64,000 nucleotides of DNA. Origin: Streptomyces nigra (GTDB lineage: Bacteria > Actinomycetota > Actinomycetes > Streptomycetales > Streptomycetaceae). A program made the position numbers and the translations under genes. The notes under the pieces are model-generated. The model saw only the letters and a list, made by a program, of their open reading frames with translations. It searched no databases and had not been told where the DNA came from. Below, one piece after another: positions 7,477 through 17,358 of the stretch; the first letter of the stretch is position 1, and every line of letters begins with the position of its first letter. The DNA lies in contig NZ_CP029043.1 in NCBI RefSeq assembly GCF_003074055.1, positions 6,316,501 to 6,380,500 of the forward strand. The letters are read 5' to 3'.

Positions 7477-8943
7477 CTACTGGCGGGAGACGGTTCGGGT
7501 CACGCCCGCGATGACCGTCGTGGCCAGGATCCAGCCGGTCAGGACGAGGATGTACGCGAGAGCCTGCTGGAAGCCCCGCGGGGCGAACGCCGCCTCCTGG
7601 CCGAAGGAGATCACCGGCAGCAGCAGGTCCAGCGTGTAGAAGACCGGGTCGAACGGCGGCGCCTCGTCCGCCTTCAGCGGGGGTGGCGCGTCCAGCGCGA
7701 AGGCGACCGAGCCGACCGCGAGCAGGGACAGCAGCCAGCCCAGCGCCCGCATCGGCCGGAATCCGTAGCCGACGGTCGCGTCCTGCACCCGGCCCCACCA
7801 ACGGCCGTACCAGGGCAGGGTGGTGCGGTGGCGGCGCTGCTTGGCGAGCTGGACAAGGCGGGCGGCGTGGTCGTCGCCGGTGCGGCGGTACGCGGCCGTC
7901 AACTGCTCGAAGCCGTGCGGGTCGTAGGTGTCCTCGTCCCGCTCCAGCATGGGCAGCCGCCGCTCGGGCGGCTCGTGCGGCGTCAGGGACGTGTAGGTGA
8001 GGTCGAGGAGGCGCACCTGCTCCGGCAGCATCTCCGGCGCCAGATCGAGATGGTCGATCTGCGAGCGGCGCAGATTGAGCCGGCCCCGGATCGTCTCGCC
8101 GTCGCGGAGCCACACCTCGCCGATGACACAGCTGCTCGCCCGCAGGGCGGTGCCCCCGGGGTTGGACAGCCTGCTGTACAGCAGGTCGAGGCGGCCGGGT
8201 ATACGGGCGCCGCGCAGATCGATACGGCCGTCCGTGCTCAGCCGCCGGCCGAGTACGTTGGCCCCCACCTCCAGCGCCTCGGCGTTGAGCACGAAGTCGC
8301 CGGGACCGCTCAGCCGGGCCTCCTCCAGCCGGATCGAGCCGCTGATCGTGGCCCCGTTGAGCCGGATCTCGCCCCGGGTGCGCAGCCGGCTCGCGCACAG
8401 GTCCTCGCCGACGGTCACCTGGTGAAGTTGGAGGACCGGCCCCGACCACTCCCCGTCCGCCGTGAGCTCGGCGTCCTCCAGATAGAGCGCGCCCGCGATC
8501 TGCGCCCCGCCCAGCCGTACGGGACCGCGGAACCGGCAGCCCGTCAGCCGCAGTCCGCCGTCGACCCGGGTGCGCGCGCCGGTCAGCCCGGGCAGATGCG
8601 ACCCGGACAGGTTGAGGTATCTCAGCTGGGTGCCGGAGATGTTCAGGACGCCGTCGAAGAAGCAGTCGCTCAGCCGGACGATGTGGTCGACGGTCGCGTA
8701 CCGCAGGTCCGTCACACCGGTGATCCGGGCGCCCGCCAGCTTCAGGGCCGGCACCTCGCCGCGCTCCTCGGGGCCGTCCAGCAGCAGCGCCTTGAGCACG
8801 ACGGCGCGCACGGCCCGCTCCGGCCCCCATCCGGCGCCGTCGGCGGGGCGCTCGTCCGCCGTCCGGCGGAAGTCCACGGGCCGCCCCTTGGGGAAGGCCT
8901 CCCACACGGTGCGCTCGGCCGGTGTCAGCTCGTCGATCTCCAT
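7477..8943 (-). CDS. Pentapeptide-repeat-like membrane protein
   Basis: 488 residues. After an N-terminal helical stretch, residues of about 65-330 form degenerate A(D/N)LxG-type repeats (LAGARITG, LSGSHLPG, LNGATISG, LRGARIPG), predicted to fold as a right-handed beta helix. The C-terminal part holds two hydrophobic segments (ALGWLLSLLAVGSVAFAL; YILVLTGWILATTVIAGV), so the protein is membrane anchored. It lies downstream of the pentose-phosphate operon but is separated from gnd by a hairpin. The same neighbour is found, from memory, in S. coelicolor. Function is unknown. Confidence 0.8.
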   Translation of the reverse strand: MEIDELTPAERTVWEAFPKGRPVDFRRTADERPADGAGWGPERAVRAVVLKALLLDGPEERGEVPALKLAGARITGVTDLRYATVDHIVRLSDCFFDGVLNISGTQLRYLNLSGSHLPGLTGARTRVDGGLRLTGCRFRGPVRLGGAQIAGALYLEDAELTADGEWSGPVLQLHQVTVGEDLCASRLRTRGEIRLNGATISGSIRLEEARLSGPGDFVLNAEALEVGANVLGRRLSTDGRIDLRGARIPGRLDLLYSRLSNPGGTALRASSCVIGEVWLRDGETIRGRLNLRRSQIDHLDLAPEMLPEQVRLLDLTYTSLTPHEPPERRLPMLERDEDTYDPHGFEQLTAAYRRTGDDHAARLVQLAKQRRHRTTLPWYGRWWGRVQDATVGYGFRPMRALGWLLSLLAVGSVAFALDAPPPLKADEAPPFDPVFYTLDLLLPVISFGQEAAFAPRGFQQALAYILVLTGWILATTVIAGVTRTVSRQ

Positions 8944-9001
8944 CAGCGGGGACTCTGACGCCGGCCGCCGCCGCTGTCAACTCGCGCCCCGCCGAACAGG
9001 T

Positions 9002-9037
9002 TCGGGCCGGGACGGCTGACGTGCCGCCCCGGCCCGA
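9002..9037 (-). terminator. Hairpin downstream of gnd
   Basis: TCGGGCCGGG at 9002-9011 pairs perfectly with CCCGGCCCGA at 9028-9037, and the 16-base loop contains further complementary bases. It lies 16 bp past the gnd stop codon and probably ends the minus-strand pentose-phosphate transcript before the pentapeptide gene. Confidence 0.65.
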
Positions 9038-9052
9038 GGAAAGGGTGAGCCG

Positions 9053-9928
9053 CTACTTCGACTCGACGGCGTGCCCGCCGAACTGGTTGCGCAGCGCCGC
9101 GACCATCTTCATCTGCGGGGAGTCGTCCTGCCGGGACGCGAACCGCGCGAACAGGGACGCCGTGATCGCGGGCAGCGGCACCGCGTTGTCGATGGCGGCC
9201 TCGACGGTCCAGCGGCCCTCACCGGAGTCCTGCGCGTAGCCCTTCAGCTTCTGCAGGTGCTCGTCCTCGTCCAGCGCGTTCACCGCGAGGTCCAGCAGCC
9301 AGGAGCGGATGACGGTGCCCTCCTGCCAGGAGCGGAAGACCTCGCGGACGTTGTCCACCGAGTTCACCTTCTCCAGCAGCTCCCAGCCCTCGGCGTACGC
9401 CTGCATCATGGCGTACTCGATGCCGTTGTGGACCATCTTCGAGAAGTGCCCGGCGCCGACCCGGCCCGCGTGCACGAAGCCGTACGGCCCCTCCGGCTTG
9501 AGCGCCTCGAAGATCGGCCGGAGCCGGTCGACGTGCTCCTTCTCGCCGCCCACCATCAGGGCGTAGCCGTTCTGCAGGCCCCACACGCCGCCGGACACAC
9601 CGGCGTCCACGAACCCGATGCCGTGCGCGGCGAGCTCCTTGGCGTGCTTCTCGTCGTCCGTCCACCGGGAGTTGCCGCCGTCGACGACCGTGTCGTACGG
9701 CTTGAGCAGGCCTCCCAGCTGGTCGATCACCGTCTGCGTGGCGTGCCCGGCCGGCACCATCACCCACACCGTGCGCGGCGCGTCGAGCCGCTCGACGAGG
9801 TCGGCCAGGCTGGGCACATCGGACAGGTCCGGGTTGGTGTCGTAGCCGACGACGGTGTGGCCGGCGGCGCGCAGACGCTCGCGCATGTTGCCGCCCATCT
9901 TGCCGAGACCAACAAGGCCGATCTGCAT
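9053..9928 (-). CDS. gnd: 6-phosphogluconate dehydrogenase, decarboxylating (short type)
   Basis: 291 residues against about 470 for the classical enzyme, so it belongs to the short GndA/YqeC-like group. The N-terminus has the nucleotide motif GLGKMG and the family blocks GGNSRWTDDE, DAGVSGGVWGL and the catalytic KMVHNGIEYAMMQ. It oxidises 6-phosphogluconate to ribulose 5-phosphate and CO2. Cofactor preference (NAD or NADP) cannot be decided safely by eye. It is the last gene of the tkt-tal-zwf-opcA-pgi-gnd operon and starts one base after the pgi stop. There is no lactonase gene in the operon. Confidence 0.93.
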   Translation of the reverse strand: MQIGLVGLGKMGGNMRERLRAAGHTVVGYDTNPDLSDVPSLADLVERLDAPRTVWVMVPAGHATQTVIDQLGGLLKPYDTVVDGGNSRWTDDEKHAKELAAHGIGFVDAGVSGGVWGLQNGYALMVGGEKEHVDRLRPIFEALKPEGPYGFVHAGRVGAGHFSKMVHNGIEYAMMQAYAEGWELLEKVNSVDNVREVFRSWQEGTVIRSWLLDLAVNALDEDEHLQKLKGYAQDSGEGRWTVEAAIDNAVPLPAITASLFARFASRQDDSPQMKMVAALRNQFGGHAVESK

Positions 9929-9929
9929 G

Positions 9930-11612
9930 TCAGTTCACTTCCTCCTGGACGCCCTGCGCGTCCGACGCGGTCTTGAGTGAGCGGTACGCGGCCACGAGGG
10001 CGGCGGTCGACGGGTCGAGGCCGGGGACCTCGGCGCCGTCCGTGAGGGCGGGCTCGACCCGCTTGGCCAGGACCTTGCCGAGCTCCACGCCCCACTGGTC
10101 GAAGGAGTCGATGTTCCACACGGCGCCCTGTGTGAACACCTTGTGCTCGTAGAGGGCGACCAGCTGGCCGAGGACCGACGGGGTCAGCTCCGGGGCGAGG
10201 ATCGTGGTCGTGGGGTGGTTGCCCTGGAAGGTGCGGTGCGGGACCTGCTCCTCGGGCACGCCCTCCGCGCGGACCTCGTCCGCCGTCTTGCCGAACGCGA
10301 GCGCCTGCCCCTGCGCGAACATGTTGGCCATCAGCAGGTCGTGCTGCGCCTTCAGTTCGTCGCTGAGCTCGGCGACCGGGCGGGCGAAGCCGATCAGGTC
10401 GGCCGGGATCAGCCGGGTGCCCTGGTGGATCAGCTGGTAGTAGGCGTGCTGCCCGTTGGTGCCGGGCGTGCCCCACACCACCGGCCCGGTCTCCCAGCCC
10501 ACGACGTTCCCGTCCCGGTCGACGGACTTGCCGTTGGACTCCATGTCCAGCTGCTGGAGGTACGCCGTGAACTTCGACAGGTAGTGCGAGTACGGCAGGA
10601 CCGCGTGCGACTCGGCGTGGAAGAAGTTGCCGTACCAGATGCCCAGCAGGCCGAGCAGGAGCGGGGCGTTGGACTCGGCGGGCGCGGTGCGGAAGTGCTC
10701 GTCGACGGTGTGGAAGCCGTCGAGCATCTCCCGGAACCGGTCCGGGCCGATCGCGATCATCAGGGACAGCCCGATGGCGGAGTCGAACGAGTAGCGGCCG
10801 CCGACCCAGTCCCAGAACTCGAACATGTTGTCCGGGTCGATACCGAAGCCGGTGACCTTCTCGGCGTTCGTCGACAGCGCCACGAAATGCTTGGCCACAG
10901 CCTTCTCGTCGCCCCCGAGGCCGGCCAGCAGCCAGGAGCGGGCCGAGGTGGCGTTGGTGATCGTCTCGATCGTGGTGAACGTCTTCGACGCGACGATGAA
11001 CAGCGTCTCGGCCGGGTCCAGGTCCCGGATCGCCTCGTGCAGATCCGAGCCGTCGACGTTCGACACGAACCGGAACGTCAACTCCCGTGCGCTGAACGGG
11101 CGCAGGGCCTCGTACGCCATCGCGGGCCCGAGGTCGGAGCCGCCGATACCGATGTTGACGACGTTGCGGATCGGCTTGCCGGTGTGGCCGGTCCAGGCCC
11201 CGGAGCGGACCCGTCCGGCGAAGTCCGCCATCTTGTCGAGCACGGCGTGCACCTTCGGCACGACGTTCTCGCCGTCGACCTCGATCACCGCGCCCCGGGG
11301 CGCGCGCAGCGCGGTGTGCAGCACCGCCCGGTCCTCGGTGACGTTGATCCGCTCGCCGCGGAACATGGCGTCCCGCAGCCCGAACACATCGGTGGCGGCG
11401 GCCAGTTCGTGCAGCAGGGCGAGCGTCTCGTCGTTCACCAGGTGCTTGGAGTAGTCGATGCGCAGATCACCGACGCGCAGGACGTACCGCTCCGCGCGTG
11501 CGGGGTCCGCGGCGAACAGCTCCCGCAGACTCGGCTGCTGGAAGGCCTCCGCGCGGTGGTCCTCCAGGGCCACCCACTCGGGGCGCCGGGTGAGCCGGGG
11601 GGTCTCAGACAT
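9930..11612 (-). CDS. pgi: Glucose-6-phosphate isomerase
   Basis: 560 residues, normal length. Family signatures seen are NIGIGGSDLGPAMAYEAL, the active-site segment FWDWVGGRYS and the GTNGQHAYYQL region. It interconverts glucose 6-phosphate and fructose 6-phosphate, so it returns transketolase/transaldolase products to the oxidative branch. The ATG overlaps the end of opcA by eight bases. Its place between opcA and gnd suggests this copy serves cycling pentose-phosphate flux; streptomycetes usually carry a second pgi elsewhere. Confidence 0.95.
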   Translation of the reverse strand: MSETPRLTRRPEWVALEDHRAEAFQQPSLRELFAADPARAERYVLRVGDLRIDYSKHLVNDETLALLHELAAATDVFGLRDAMFRGERINVTEDRAVLHTALRAPRGAVIEVDGENVVPKVHAVLDKMADFAGRVRSGAWTGHTGKPIRNVVNIGIGGSDLGPAMAYEALRPFSARELTFRFVSNVDGSDLHEAIRDLDPAETLFIVASKTFTTIETITNATSARSWLLAGLGGDEKAVAKHFVALSTNAEKVTGFGIDPDNMFEFWDWVGGRYSFDSAIGLSLMIAIGPDRFREMLDGFHTVDEHFRTAPAESNAPLLLGLLGIWYGNFFHAESHAVLPYSHYLSKFTAYLQQLDMESNGKSVDRDGNVVGWETGPVVWGTPGTNGQHAYYQLIHQGTRLIPADLIGFARPVAELSDELKAQHDLLMANMFAQGQALAFGKTADEVRAEGVPEEQVPHRTFQGNHPTTTILAPELTPSVLGQLVALYEHKVFTQGAVWNIDSFDQWGVELGKVLAKRVEPALTDGAEVPGLDPSTAALVAAYRSLKTASDAQGVQEEVN

Positions 11613-12540
11613 GGGAGGGCGTCTCCTTGCCGGCCTCGCCCCGCAGGGCGATGGCGTACATCTCGTCGGCGTCGAGGCGCCGCAGCTCCTCGGCGATGAG
11701 TTCGGAGGTGGTGCGGACCTTCAGCGCCAGGGTGCGCGACGGCTGGTCCGGAAGGTGCAGCGTGGCCAGCGGGCCCTCGGGGCGGTCGATGACGATCTCG
11801 CCGTTCTCGGTGCCCAGCCGGACGCCCGTGACGACCGGGCCGGCCGTGACGACCCGCTCGGCGGTGACGTGCAGCCGGGCCTCCAGCCAGCGGGCCAGCA
11901 GCTCCGCGGCCGGGTTGTCGGCCTCGGCCTCCACGACCGCGGACACGATCGGCACCCGCGCCTGGTCCAGGGCGGCGGCCAGCATGGAACGCCACGGTGT
12001 GAGCCGGGTCCAGGCCAGGTCCGTGTCGCCGGGCGCGTAGTTGCGGGCGCGGGCCTCCATGTCGGCCAGCGGGTTCTCGGAGGTGTACAGGTCGGTGATC
12101 CGGCGCTGGGCGAGCGCGCCCAGCGGGTCCTTCGCCGGGTTCTCCGGCGCGTCCACCGGCCACCACACCACGACCGGGGCGTCCGGCAGCAGCAGCGGCA
12201 GTACCACCGAGTCGGCGTGCTCGGACACCTCGCCGTACATCCGCAGGACGACCGTCTCGCCGGTGCCCGCGTCGGCGCCCACCCGGACCTCGGCGTCGAG
12301 GTGGGAGCGGGTGCGGTCGCGCGGGGTACGGGCGTGCCGCTTGATGACGACCAGGGTGCGCGAGGGGTGCTCGTGCGAGGCCTCCTCGGCCGCCTTGATC
12401 GAGTCGTAGGCGTTCTCCTCGTCCGTGACGATGACCATCGTCAGGACCATGCCCACGGCCGGGGTGCCGATCGCCCGGCGGCCCTGGACCAGCGCCTTGT
12501 TGATCTTGCTTGCCGTGGTGTCGGTCAGGTCGATCTTCAT
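11605..12540 (-). CDS. opcA: OpcA, glucose-6-phosphate dehydrogenase assembly protein
   Basis: 311 residues matching actinobacterial OpcA throughout, including the core VVWWPVDAPENPAKDPLG and TRLTPWRSMLAAALDQ. OpcA is an allosteric or assembly partner of Zwf in cyanobacteria and actinobacteria, and is not itself an enzyme. Its start overlaps the zwf stop by four bases (ATGA), consistent with stoichiometric expression of the two subunits. Confidence 0.95.
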   Translation of the reverse strand: MKIDLTDTTASKINKALVQGRRAIGTPAVGMVLTMVIVTDEENAYDSIKAAEEASHEHPSRTLVVIKRHARTPRDRTRSHLDAEVRVGADAGTGETVVLRMYGEVSEHADSVVLPLLLPDAPVVVWWPVDAPENPAKDPLGALAQRRITDLYTSENPLADMEARARNYAPGDTDLAWTRLTPWRSMLAAALDQARVPIVSAVVEAEADNPAAELLARWLEARLHVTAERVVTAGPVVTGVRLGTENGEIVIDRPEGPLATLHLPDQPSRTLALKVRTTSELIAEELRRLDADEMYAIALRGEAGKETPSHV

Positions 12541-14066
12541 GGCCTGCGCCAGCTCCGTCCGTCTCGTGCGAGCATCTCGTCCGCCTCCTCGGGTCCCCAG
12601 CTCCCGGCCGCGTACCGCGCCGGCCTGCCGTGCGTGTCCCAGTACTCCTCGATCGGGTCGAGGATCTTCCAGGACTCTTCCACCTCCTGGTGGCGGGGGA
12701 ACAGGTTGGCGTCCCCGAGGAGGACGTCCAGGATGAGCCGCTCGTACGCCTCCGGCGAGGACTCCGTGAAGGACTCGCCGTACGCGAAGTCCATCGTGAC
12801 GTCCCGGATCTCCATCGACGTGCCCGGCACCTTGGAACCGAAGCGGACCGTCATGCCCTCGTCCGGCTGCACCCGGATGACGATGGCGTTCTGGCCCAGC
12901 TCCTCGGTGGCCGTGGAGTCGAACGGGGAGTGCGGGGCCCGCTGGAAGACCACCGCGATCTCCGTGACACGCCGGCCCAGCCGCTTGCCGGTGCGCAGAT
13001 AGAACGGCACGCCCGCCCAGCGCCGGTTGTCCACGTTCAGCCGGACGGCCGCATAGGTGTCGGTCTTGGAGGCCGGGTCGATGCCCTCCTCCTCGAGGTA
13101 GCCGCGCACCTTCGCGCCGCCCTGCCAGGCCGCCGCGTACTGGCCGCGCACGGTGTGCCGGCCCAGGTCCTCGGGCAGCTTGACCGCCTTGAGGACCTTC
13201 AGCTTCTCGGTGAGCAGCGACGCCGCGTCGAACGCGGCCGGCTCCTCCATCGCGGTGAGCGCCATCAGCTGCAGCAGATGGTTCTGGATGACGTCCCGGG
13301 CCGACCCGATGCCGTCGTAGTAGCCCGCGCGGCCGCCGATGCCGATGTCCTCGGCCATCGTGATCTGCACATGATCGACGTACGAGCGGTTCCAGATCGG
13401 TTCGAACATCTGGTTGGCGAAGCGCAGCGCCAGGATGTTCTGGACGGTCTCCTTGCCCAGGTAGTGGTCGATCCGGAAGACCTGCTCCGGGTCGAACACG
13501 TCGTGCACGATCGCGTTCAGCTCACGGGCGCTCGCGAGGTCGCGTCCGAACGGCTTCTCGATGACCGCGCGCCGCCACGACCCCTCCGGGGCGTCCGCCA
13601 GGCCGTGCCGCTTGAGCTGCTGCACGACCTTCGGGAAGAACTTGGGTGGCACGGACAGGTAGAAGGCGTAGTTCCCGCTGGTCCCGCGGGCCGCGTCCAG
13701 TTCGTGGACGGTGTCCCGCAGCTGCTTGAAGGCGGTGTCGTCGTCGAAGTCCCCCGGGATGAACCGCATGCCCTCGGCGAGCTGCTGCCAGACCTCCTCA
13801 CGGAACTCGGTCCGGGCGTGCTCGCGCACCGAGTCGTGCACGACCTGTGCGAAGTCCTGGTCCTCCCAGTCCCGCCGGGCGAACCCGACCAGGGAGAAGC
13901 CCGGCGGCAGCAGGCCGCGGTTGGCGAGGTCGTAGACGGCCGGCATCAGCTTCTTGCGGGACAGGTCGCCGGTGACCCCGAAGATGACGAGCCCGGACGG
14001 GCCCGCGATCCGGGGGAGGCGGCGGTCGCGGGGGTCGCGAAGCGGGTTGTCCCAGTCGGAGGTCAT
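12537..14066 (-). CDS. zwf: Glucose-6-phosphate 1-dehydrogenase
   Basis: 509 residues. The coenzyme motif is FGVTGDLSRKKL near the N-terminus, EKPFGRD follows, and the substrate signature RIDHYLGKE carries the catalytic His. It oxidises glucose 6-phosphate to 6-phosphogluconolactone and yields NADPH. It is coupled by four-base overlaps to tal upstream and opcA downstream. Confidence 0.96.
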   Translation of the reverse strand: MTSDWDNPLRDPRDRRLPRIAGPSGLVIFGVTGDLSRKKLMPAVYDLANRGLLPPGFSLVGFARRDWEDQDFAQVVHDSVREHARTEFREEVWQQLAEGMRFIPGDFDDDTAFKQLRDTVHELDAARGTSGNYAFYLSVPPKFFPKVVQQLKRHGLADAPEGSWRRAVIEKPFGRDLASARELNAIVHDVFDPEQVFRIDHYLGKETVQNILALRFANQMFEPIWNRSYVDHVQITMAEDIGIGGRAGYYDGIGSARDVIQNHLLQLMALTAMEEPAAFDAASLLTEKLKVLKAVKLPEDLGRHTVRGQYAAAWQGGAKVRGYLEEEGIDPASKTDTYAAVRLNVDNRRWAGVPFYLRTGKRLGRRVTEIAVVFQRAPHSPFDSTATEELGQNAIVIRVQPDEGMTVRFGSKVPGTSMEIRDVTMDFAYGESFTESSPEAYERLILDVLLGDANLFPRHQEVEESWKILDPIEEYWDTHGRPARYAAGSWGPEEADEMLARDGRSWRRP

Positions 14067-15211
14067 TCTGCGTCAGCTCCCTTGCTGCCGAGCGACTTCT
14101 TCACGGCGTCCAACAGGTCCTGCCACGCCGCCTCGAACTTGGCGACGCCCTCGTCCTCCAACCGGGTGACGACGTCGTCGTAGGAGACCCCGAGGGCCTC
14201 CACCGCGGCCAGGTCGGCGCGGGCCCGCTCATAGCCGCCGGTCACCGTGTCACCGGTGATCTCGCCGTGGTCGGCGGTGGCGTCGAGCGTGGCCTCGGGC
14301 ATCGTGTTCACGGTGCCCGGTGCGACCAGCTGGTCCACGTACAGAGTGTCCTTGTAGGAGGGATCCTTAACGCCCGTGGACGCCCACAGGGGGCGCTGCC
14401 GGTTCGCGCCGGCGGTCTCGAGGGCCGTCCAGCGCTCCGAGGCGAACACCCGCTCATAGGCCTCGTAGGCGAGCCGCGCGTTGGCGAGCGCCGCCCGGCC
14501 CTTGAGCGCCAGGGCCTCGTCGGTGCCGATCTCCGTGAGCCGGCGGTCGATGTCGGCGTCGACGCGGGAGACGAAGAACGACGCCACCGAGTGGACGACG
14601 GACAGGTCCAGGCCCTTCGCGGCCGCCTTCTCCAGGCCGGCCAGGTAGGCGTCCATGACCTCGCGGTAGCGCTCCAGCGAGAAGATCAGCGTGACGTTGA
14701 CGCTGATGCCGGCCGCGACGACCTCGGTGATGGCGGGCAGCCCCGCCCTGGTCGCCGGGATCTTGATCATCACGTTGGGGCGGTCGACGAGCCAGGCCAA
14801 CTGGCGGGCCTCGGCGACGGTGGCCGCCGTCTGGTGCGCGAGACGTGGGTCGACCTCGATGGAGACCCGGCCGTCCCGGCCGCCGGTGGCGTCGTACACG
14901 GGCCGCAGGACGTCCGCGGCGGCCCGTACGTCGGCCGTCGTCATCATCCGTACGGCCTCGTCCACGGTGACGCCCCGCACCGCGAGGTCGGTCAGCTGCT
15001 CCTCATAGCCCTCGCCGGAGCCGATCGCGGCCTGGAAGATGGACGGGTTGGTGGTGACGCCCACGACGTTCTTCTCCGCGACGAGCGCGGCGAGGTTGCC
15101 GGACTCGATGCGGCGGCGCGACAGGTCGTCCAGCCAGATGGAGACGCCCTCGTCGGACAGGCGCTTCAAGTTCGCCGCGGCGATGGTGGCTTCGGTGGTC
15201 ACTGCGATCAT
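14063..15211 (-). CDS. tal: Transaldolase
   Basis: 382 residues of the long TalB-like actinobacterial type. GVTTNPSIFQ lies near the N-terminus and VMIKIPAT contains the Schiff-base Lys150. It transfers the dihydroxyacetone unit from sedoheptulose 7-phosphate to glyceraldehyde 3-phosphate. The gene starts 18 bp after the tkt stop and ends inside the zwf start codon. Confidence 0.95.
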   Translation of the reverse strand: MIAVTTEATIAAANLKRLSDEGVSIWLDDLSRRRIESGNLAALVAEKNVVGVTTNPSIFQAAIGSGEGYEEQLTDLAVRGVTVDEAVRMMTTADVRAAADVLRPVYDATGGRDGRVSIEVDPRLAHQTAATVAEARQLAWLVDRPNVMIKIPATRAGLPAITEVVAAGISVNVTLIFSLERYREVMDAYLAGLEKAAAKGLDLSVVHSVASFFVSRVDADIDRRLTEIGTDEALALKGRAALANARLAYEAYERVFASERWTALETAGANRQRPLWASTGVKDPSYKDTLYVDQLVAPGTVNTMPEATLDATADHGEITGDTVTGGYERARADLAAVEALGVSYDDVVTRLEDEGVAKFEAAWQDLLDAVKKSLGSKGADAE

Positions 15212-15229
15212 CTTCTTTCTGCGTGCGGA

Positions 15230-17305
15230 TCAACCGCGGGCGGCGGCGAGGGATTCCCGGGCGGCGGCGGCCACGCGCTCGGGCGTGAAGCCGTACTCGC
15301 CGAACAGGGTCTTGGCGTCGGCGGAGGCGCCGAAGTGCTCCAGGGAGACGATGCGGCCGGCGTCCCCGACGAACCGGTACCAGGTCAGGCCGATCCCGGC
15401 CTCGACGGCGACCCGGGCCTTGACGGCCGGCGGGAGCACGCTGTCGCGGTACTCGCGCGGCTGCTGCTCGAACCACTCCACGGACGGCATCGACACCACC
15501 CGGGTGCCGACCCCCTCCGCCTCCAGCAGCTCGCGCGCGGCGACGGCCAGCTGCACCTCGGAGCCGGTGGCGACGAGGACGACCTCAGGGGTCCCGGTGG
15601 AGGCGTCCCGCAGGACGTAACCGCCCTTCGCGGCATCCTCGTCGGGGGCATAGGTGGGCACCGCCTGGCGGGTCAGCGCCAGGCCGTGCGGGGCAGGGTC
15701 GGTGGAGTGCCGGCGCAGGATCTCCGCCCACACGATCGAGGTCTCGTTGGCGTCGGCGGGCCGGACCACGTTCAGACCCGGGATCGCGCGCAGCGCGGCC
15801 AGGTGCTCGACCGGCTGGTGCGTCGGGCCGTCCTCACCGAGACCGATGGAGTCGTGCGTCCACACGTACGTCACCGGCAGCTGCATCAGCGCGGACATGC
15901 GCACGGCGTTGCGCATGTAGTCGGAGAACACCAGGAACGTGCCGCCGTAGACACGGGTGTTGCCGTGCAGCGCGATGCCGTTCATCTCCGCGGCCATCGA
16001 GAACTCGCGGATACCGAAGTGGACGGTACGGCCGTACGGGTCCGCCTCCGGCAGCGGGTTGCCCACCGGCAGGAACGAACTGGCCTTGTCGATCGTCGTG
16101 TTGTTGGAGCCGGCCAGGTCGGCCGAGCCGCCCCACAGCTCCGGCAGGACCGGGCCGAGCGCCTGCAGCACCTTGCCGGACGCGGCACGCGTGGCGACCG
16201 CCTTGCCCTCCTCGAACACCGGCAGCGCGTCCTCCCAGCCGTCGGGCAGCCGGCCCGCGACGATGCGGTCGAACAGGCGGGCGCGCTCCGGCGACGCGGT
16301 CCGCCACGCGTCGAGCTCCTTGTCCCAGGCGGCGTGCGCCTCGGCGCCCCGGTCCAGGGCGCGACGGGTGTGCGCGAGGACGTCGTCGGCCACCTCGAAG
16401 CACTGCTCCGGGTCGAAACCGAGGACGCGCTTGGTGGCGGCGATCTCCTCGGCGCCGAGCGCGGAGCCGTGCGAGGCCTCCGTGTTCTGGGCGTTGGGGG
16501 CGGGCCAGGCGATGATCGTGCGCATCGCGATGATCGAGGGGCGGCCCGTCTCGGCCTTGGCCGCGCGCAGGGCCCCGTACAGGGCGGCCACGTCGATGTC
16601 GCCGTTCTCGGCCGGCGTGATGCGCTGCACGTGCCAGCCGTACGCCTCGTAGCGCTTGAGGACGTCCTCGGAGAAGGCGGTCGCGGTGTCGCCCTCGATG
16701 GAGATGTGGTTGTCGTCGTACAGGAAGACCAGGTTGCCGAGCCGCTGGTGGCCGGCGAGCGACGACGCCTCGGCGGACACGCCCTCCTGGAGGTCGCCGT
16801 CGGAGACGATCGCCCAGACGGTGTGGTCGAACGGGGACTCGCCCTCGGGTGCCTCCGGGTCGAACAGGCCGCGCTCGTAGCGGGCGGCCATGGCCATTCC
16901 GACGGCGTTGGCGACGCCCTGGCCGAGCGGACCGGTCGTCGTCTCGACGCCCGCCGTGTGCCCGTACTCGGGGTGGCCAGGGGTCTTCGACCCGTGCGTA
17001 CGGAACGACTTGAGGTCGTCGAGGCTCAGTTCGTACCCGGCGAGGAAGAGCTGGGTGTAGAGGGTCAGCGAGGTGTGCCCGGGGGACAGGACGAAGCGGT
17101 CCCGGCCGGTCCACTCCGGGTCGGCGGGGTCATGGCGCATCACCTTCTGAAAGAGCGTGTACGCGGCCGGGGCCAGGCTCATCGCCGTGCCCGGGTGCCC
17201 GTTGCCGACCTTCTGCACGGCGTCCGCCGCCAGCAGCCGCGCCGTGTCGACGGCACGCCGGTCGAGTTCGGTCCATTCGAAGCTGTCCGGTGTCTGCGTG
17301 CTCAT
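15230..17305 (-). CDS. tkt: Transketolase
   Basis: 691 residues, full length. The TPP-binding block SDGDLQEGVSAEASSLAGH ends in DDNHISIEGDT; the PYR domain begins near WGGSADLAGSN and contains THDSIGLGEDGPTHQP; the C-terminal domain has VATGSEVQLA. It moves two-carbon units between pentose and triose phosphates. It is the promoter-proximal gene of the six-gene operon, and the only long upstream spacer (17306-17482) is shared with the divergent AraC gene. Confidence 0.96.
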   Translation of the reverse strand: MSTQTPDSFEWTELDRRAVDTARLLAADAVQKVGNGHPGTAMSLAPAAYTLFQKVMRHDPADPEWTGRDRFVLSPGHTSLTLYTQLFLAGYELSLDDLKSFRTHGSKTPGHPEYGHTAGVETTTGPLGQGVANAVGMAMAARYERGLFDPEAPEGESPFDHTVWAIVSDGDLQEGVSAEASSLAGHQRLGNLVFLYDDNHISIEGDTATAFSEDVLKRYEAYGWHVQRITPAENGDIDVAALYGALRAAKAETGRPSIIAMRTIIAWPAPNAQNTEASHGSALGAEEIAATKRVLGFDPEQCFEVADDVLAHTRRALDRGAEAHAAWDKELDAWRTASPERARLFDRIVAGRLPDGWEDALPVFEEGKAVATRAASGKVLQALGPVLPELWGGSADLAGSNNTTIDKASSFLPVGNPLPEADPYGRTVHFGIREFSMAAEMNGIALHGNTRVYGGTFLVFSDYMRNAVRMSALMQLPVTYVWTHDSIGLGEDGPTHQPVEHLAALRAIPGLNVVRPADANETSIVWAEILRRHSTDPAPHGLALTRQAVPTYAPDEDAAKGGYVLRDASTGTPEVVLVATGSEVQLAVAARELLEAEGVGTRVVSMPSVEWFEQQPREYRDSVLPPAVKARVAVEAGIGLTWYRFVGDAGRIVSLEHFGASADAKTLFGEYGFTPERVAAAARESLAAARG

Positions 17306-17358
17306 CTGAAGAAGTCCTCGATCGCGGTGGAAGTGGCTGGTCCAACGCGTTCAAAACT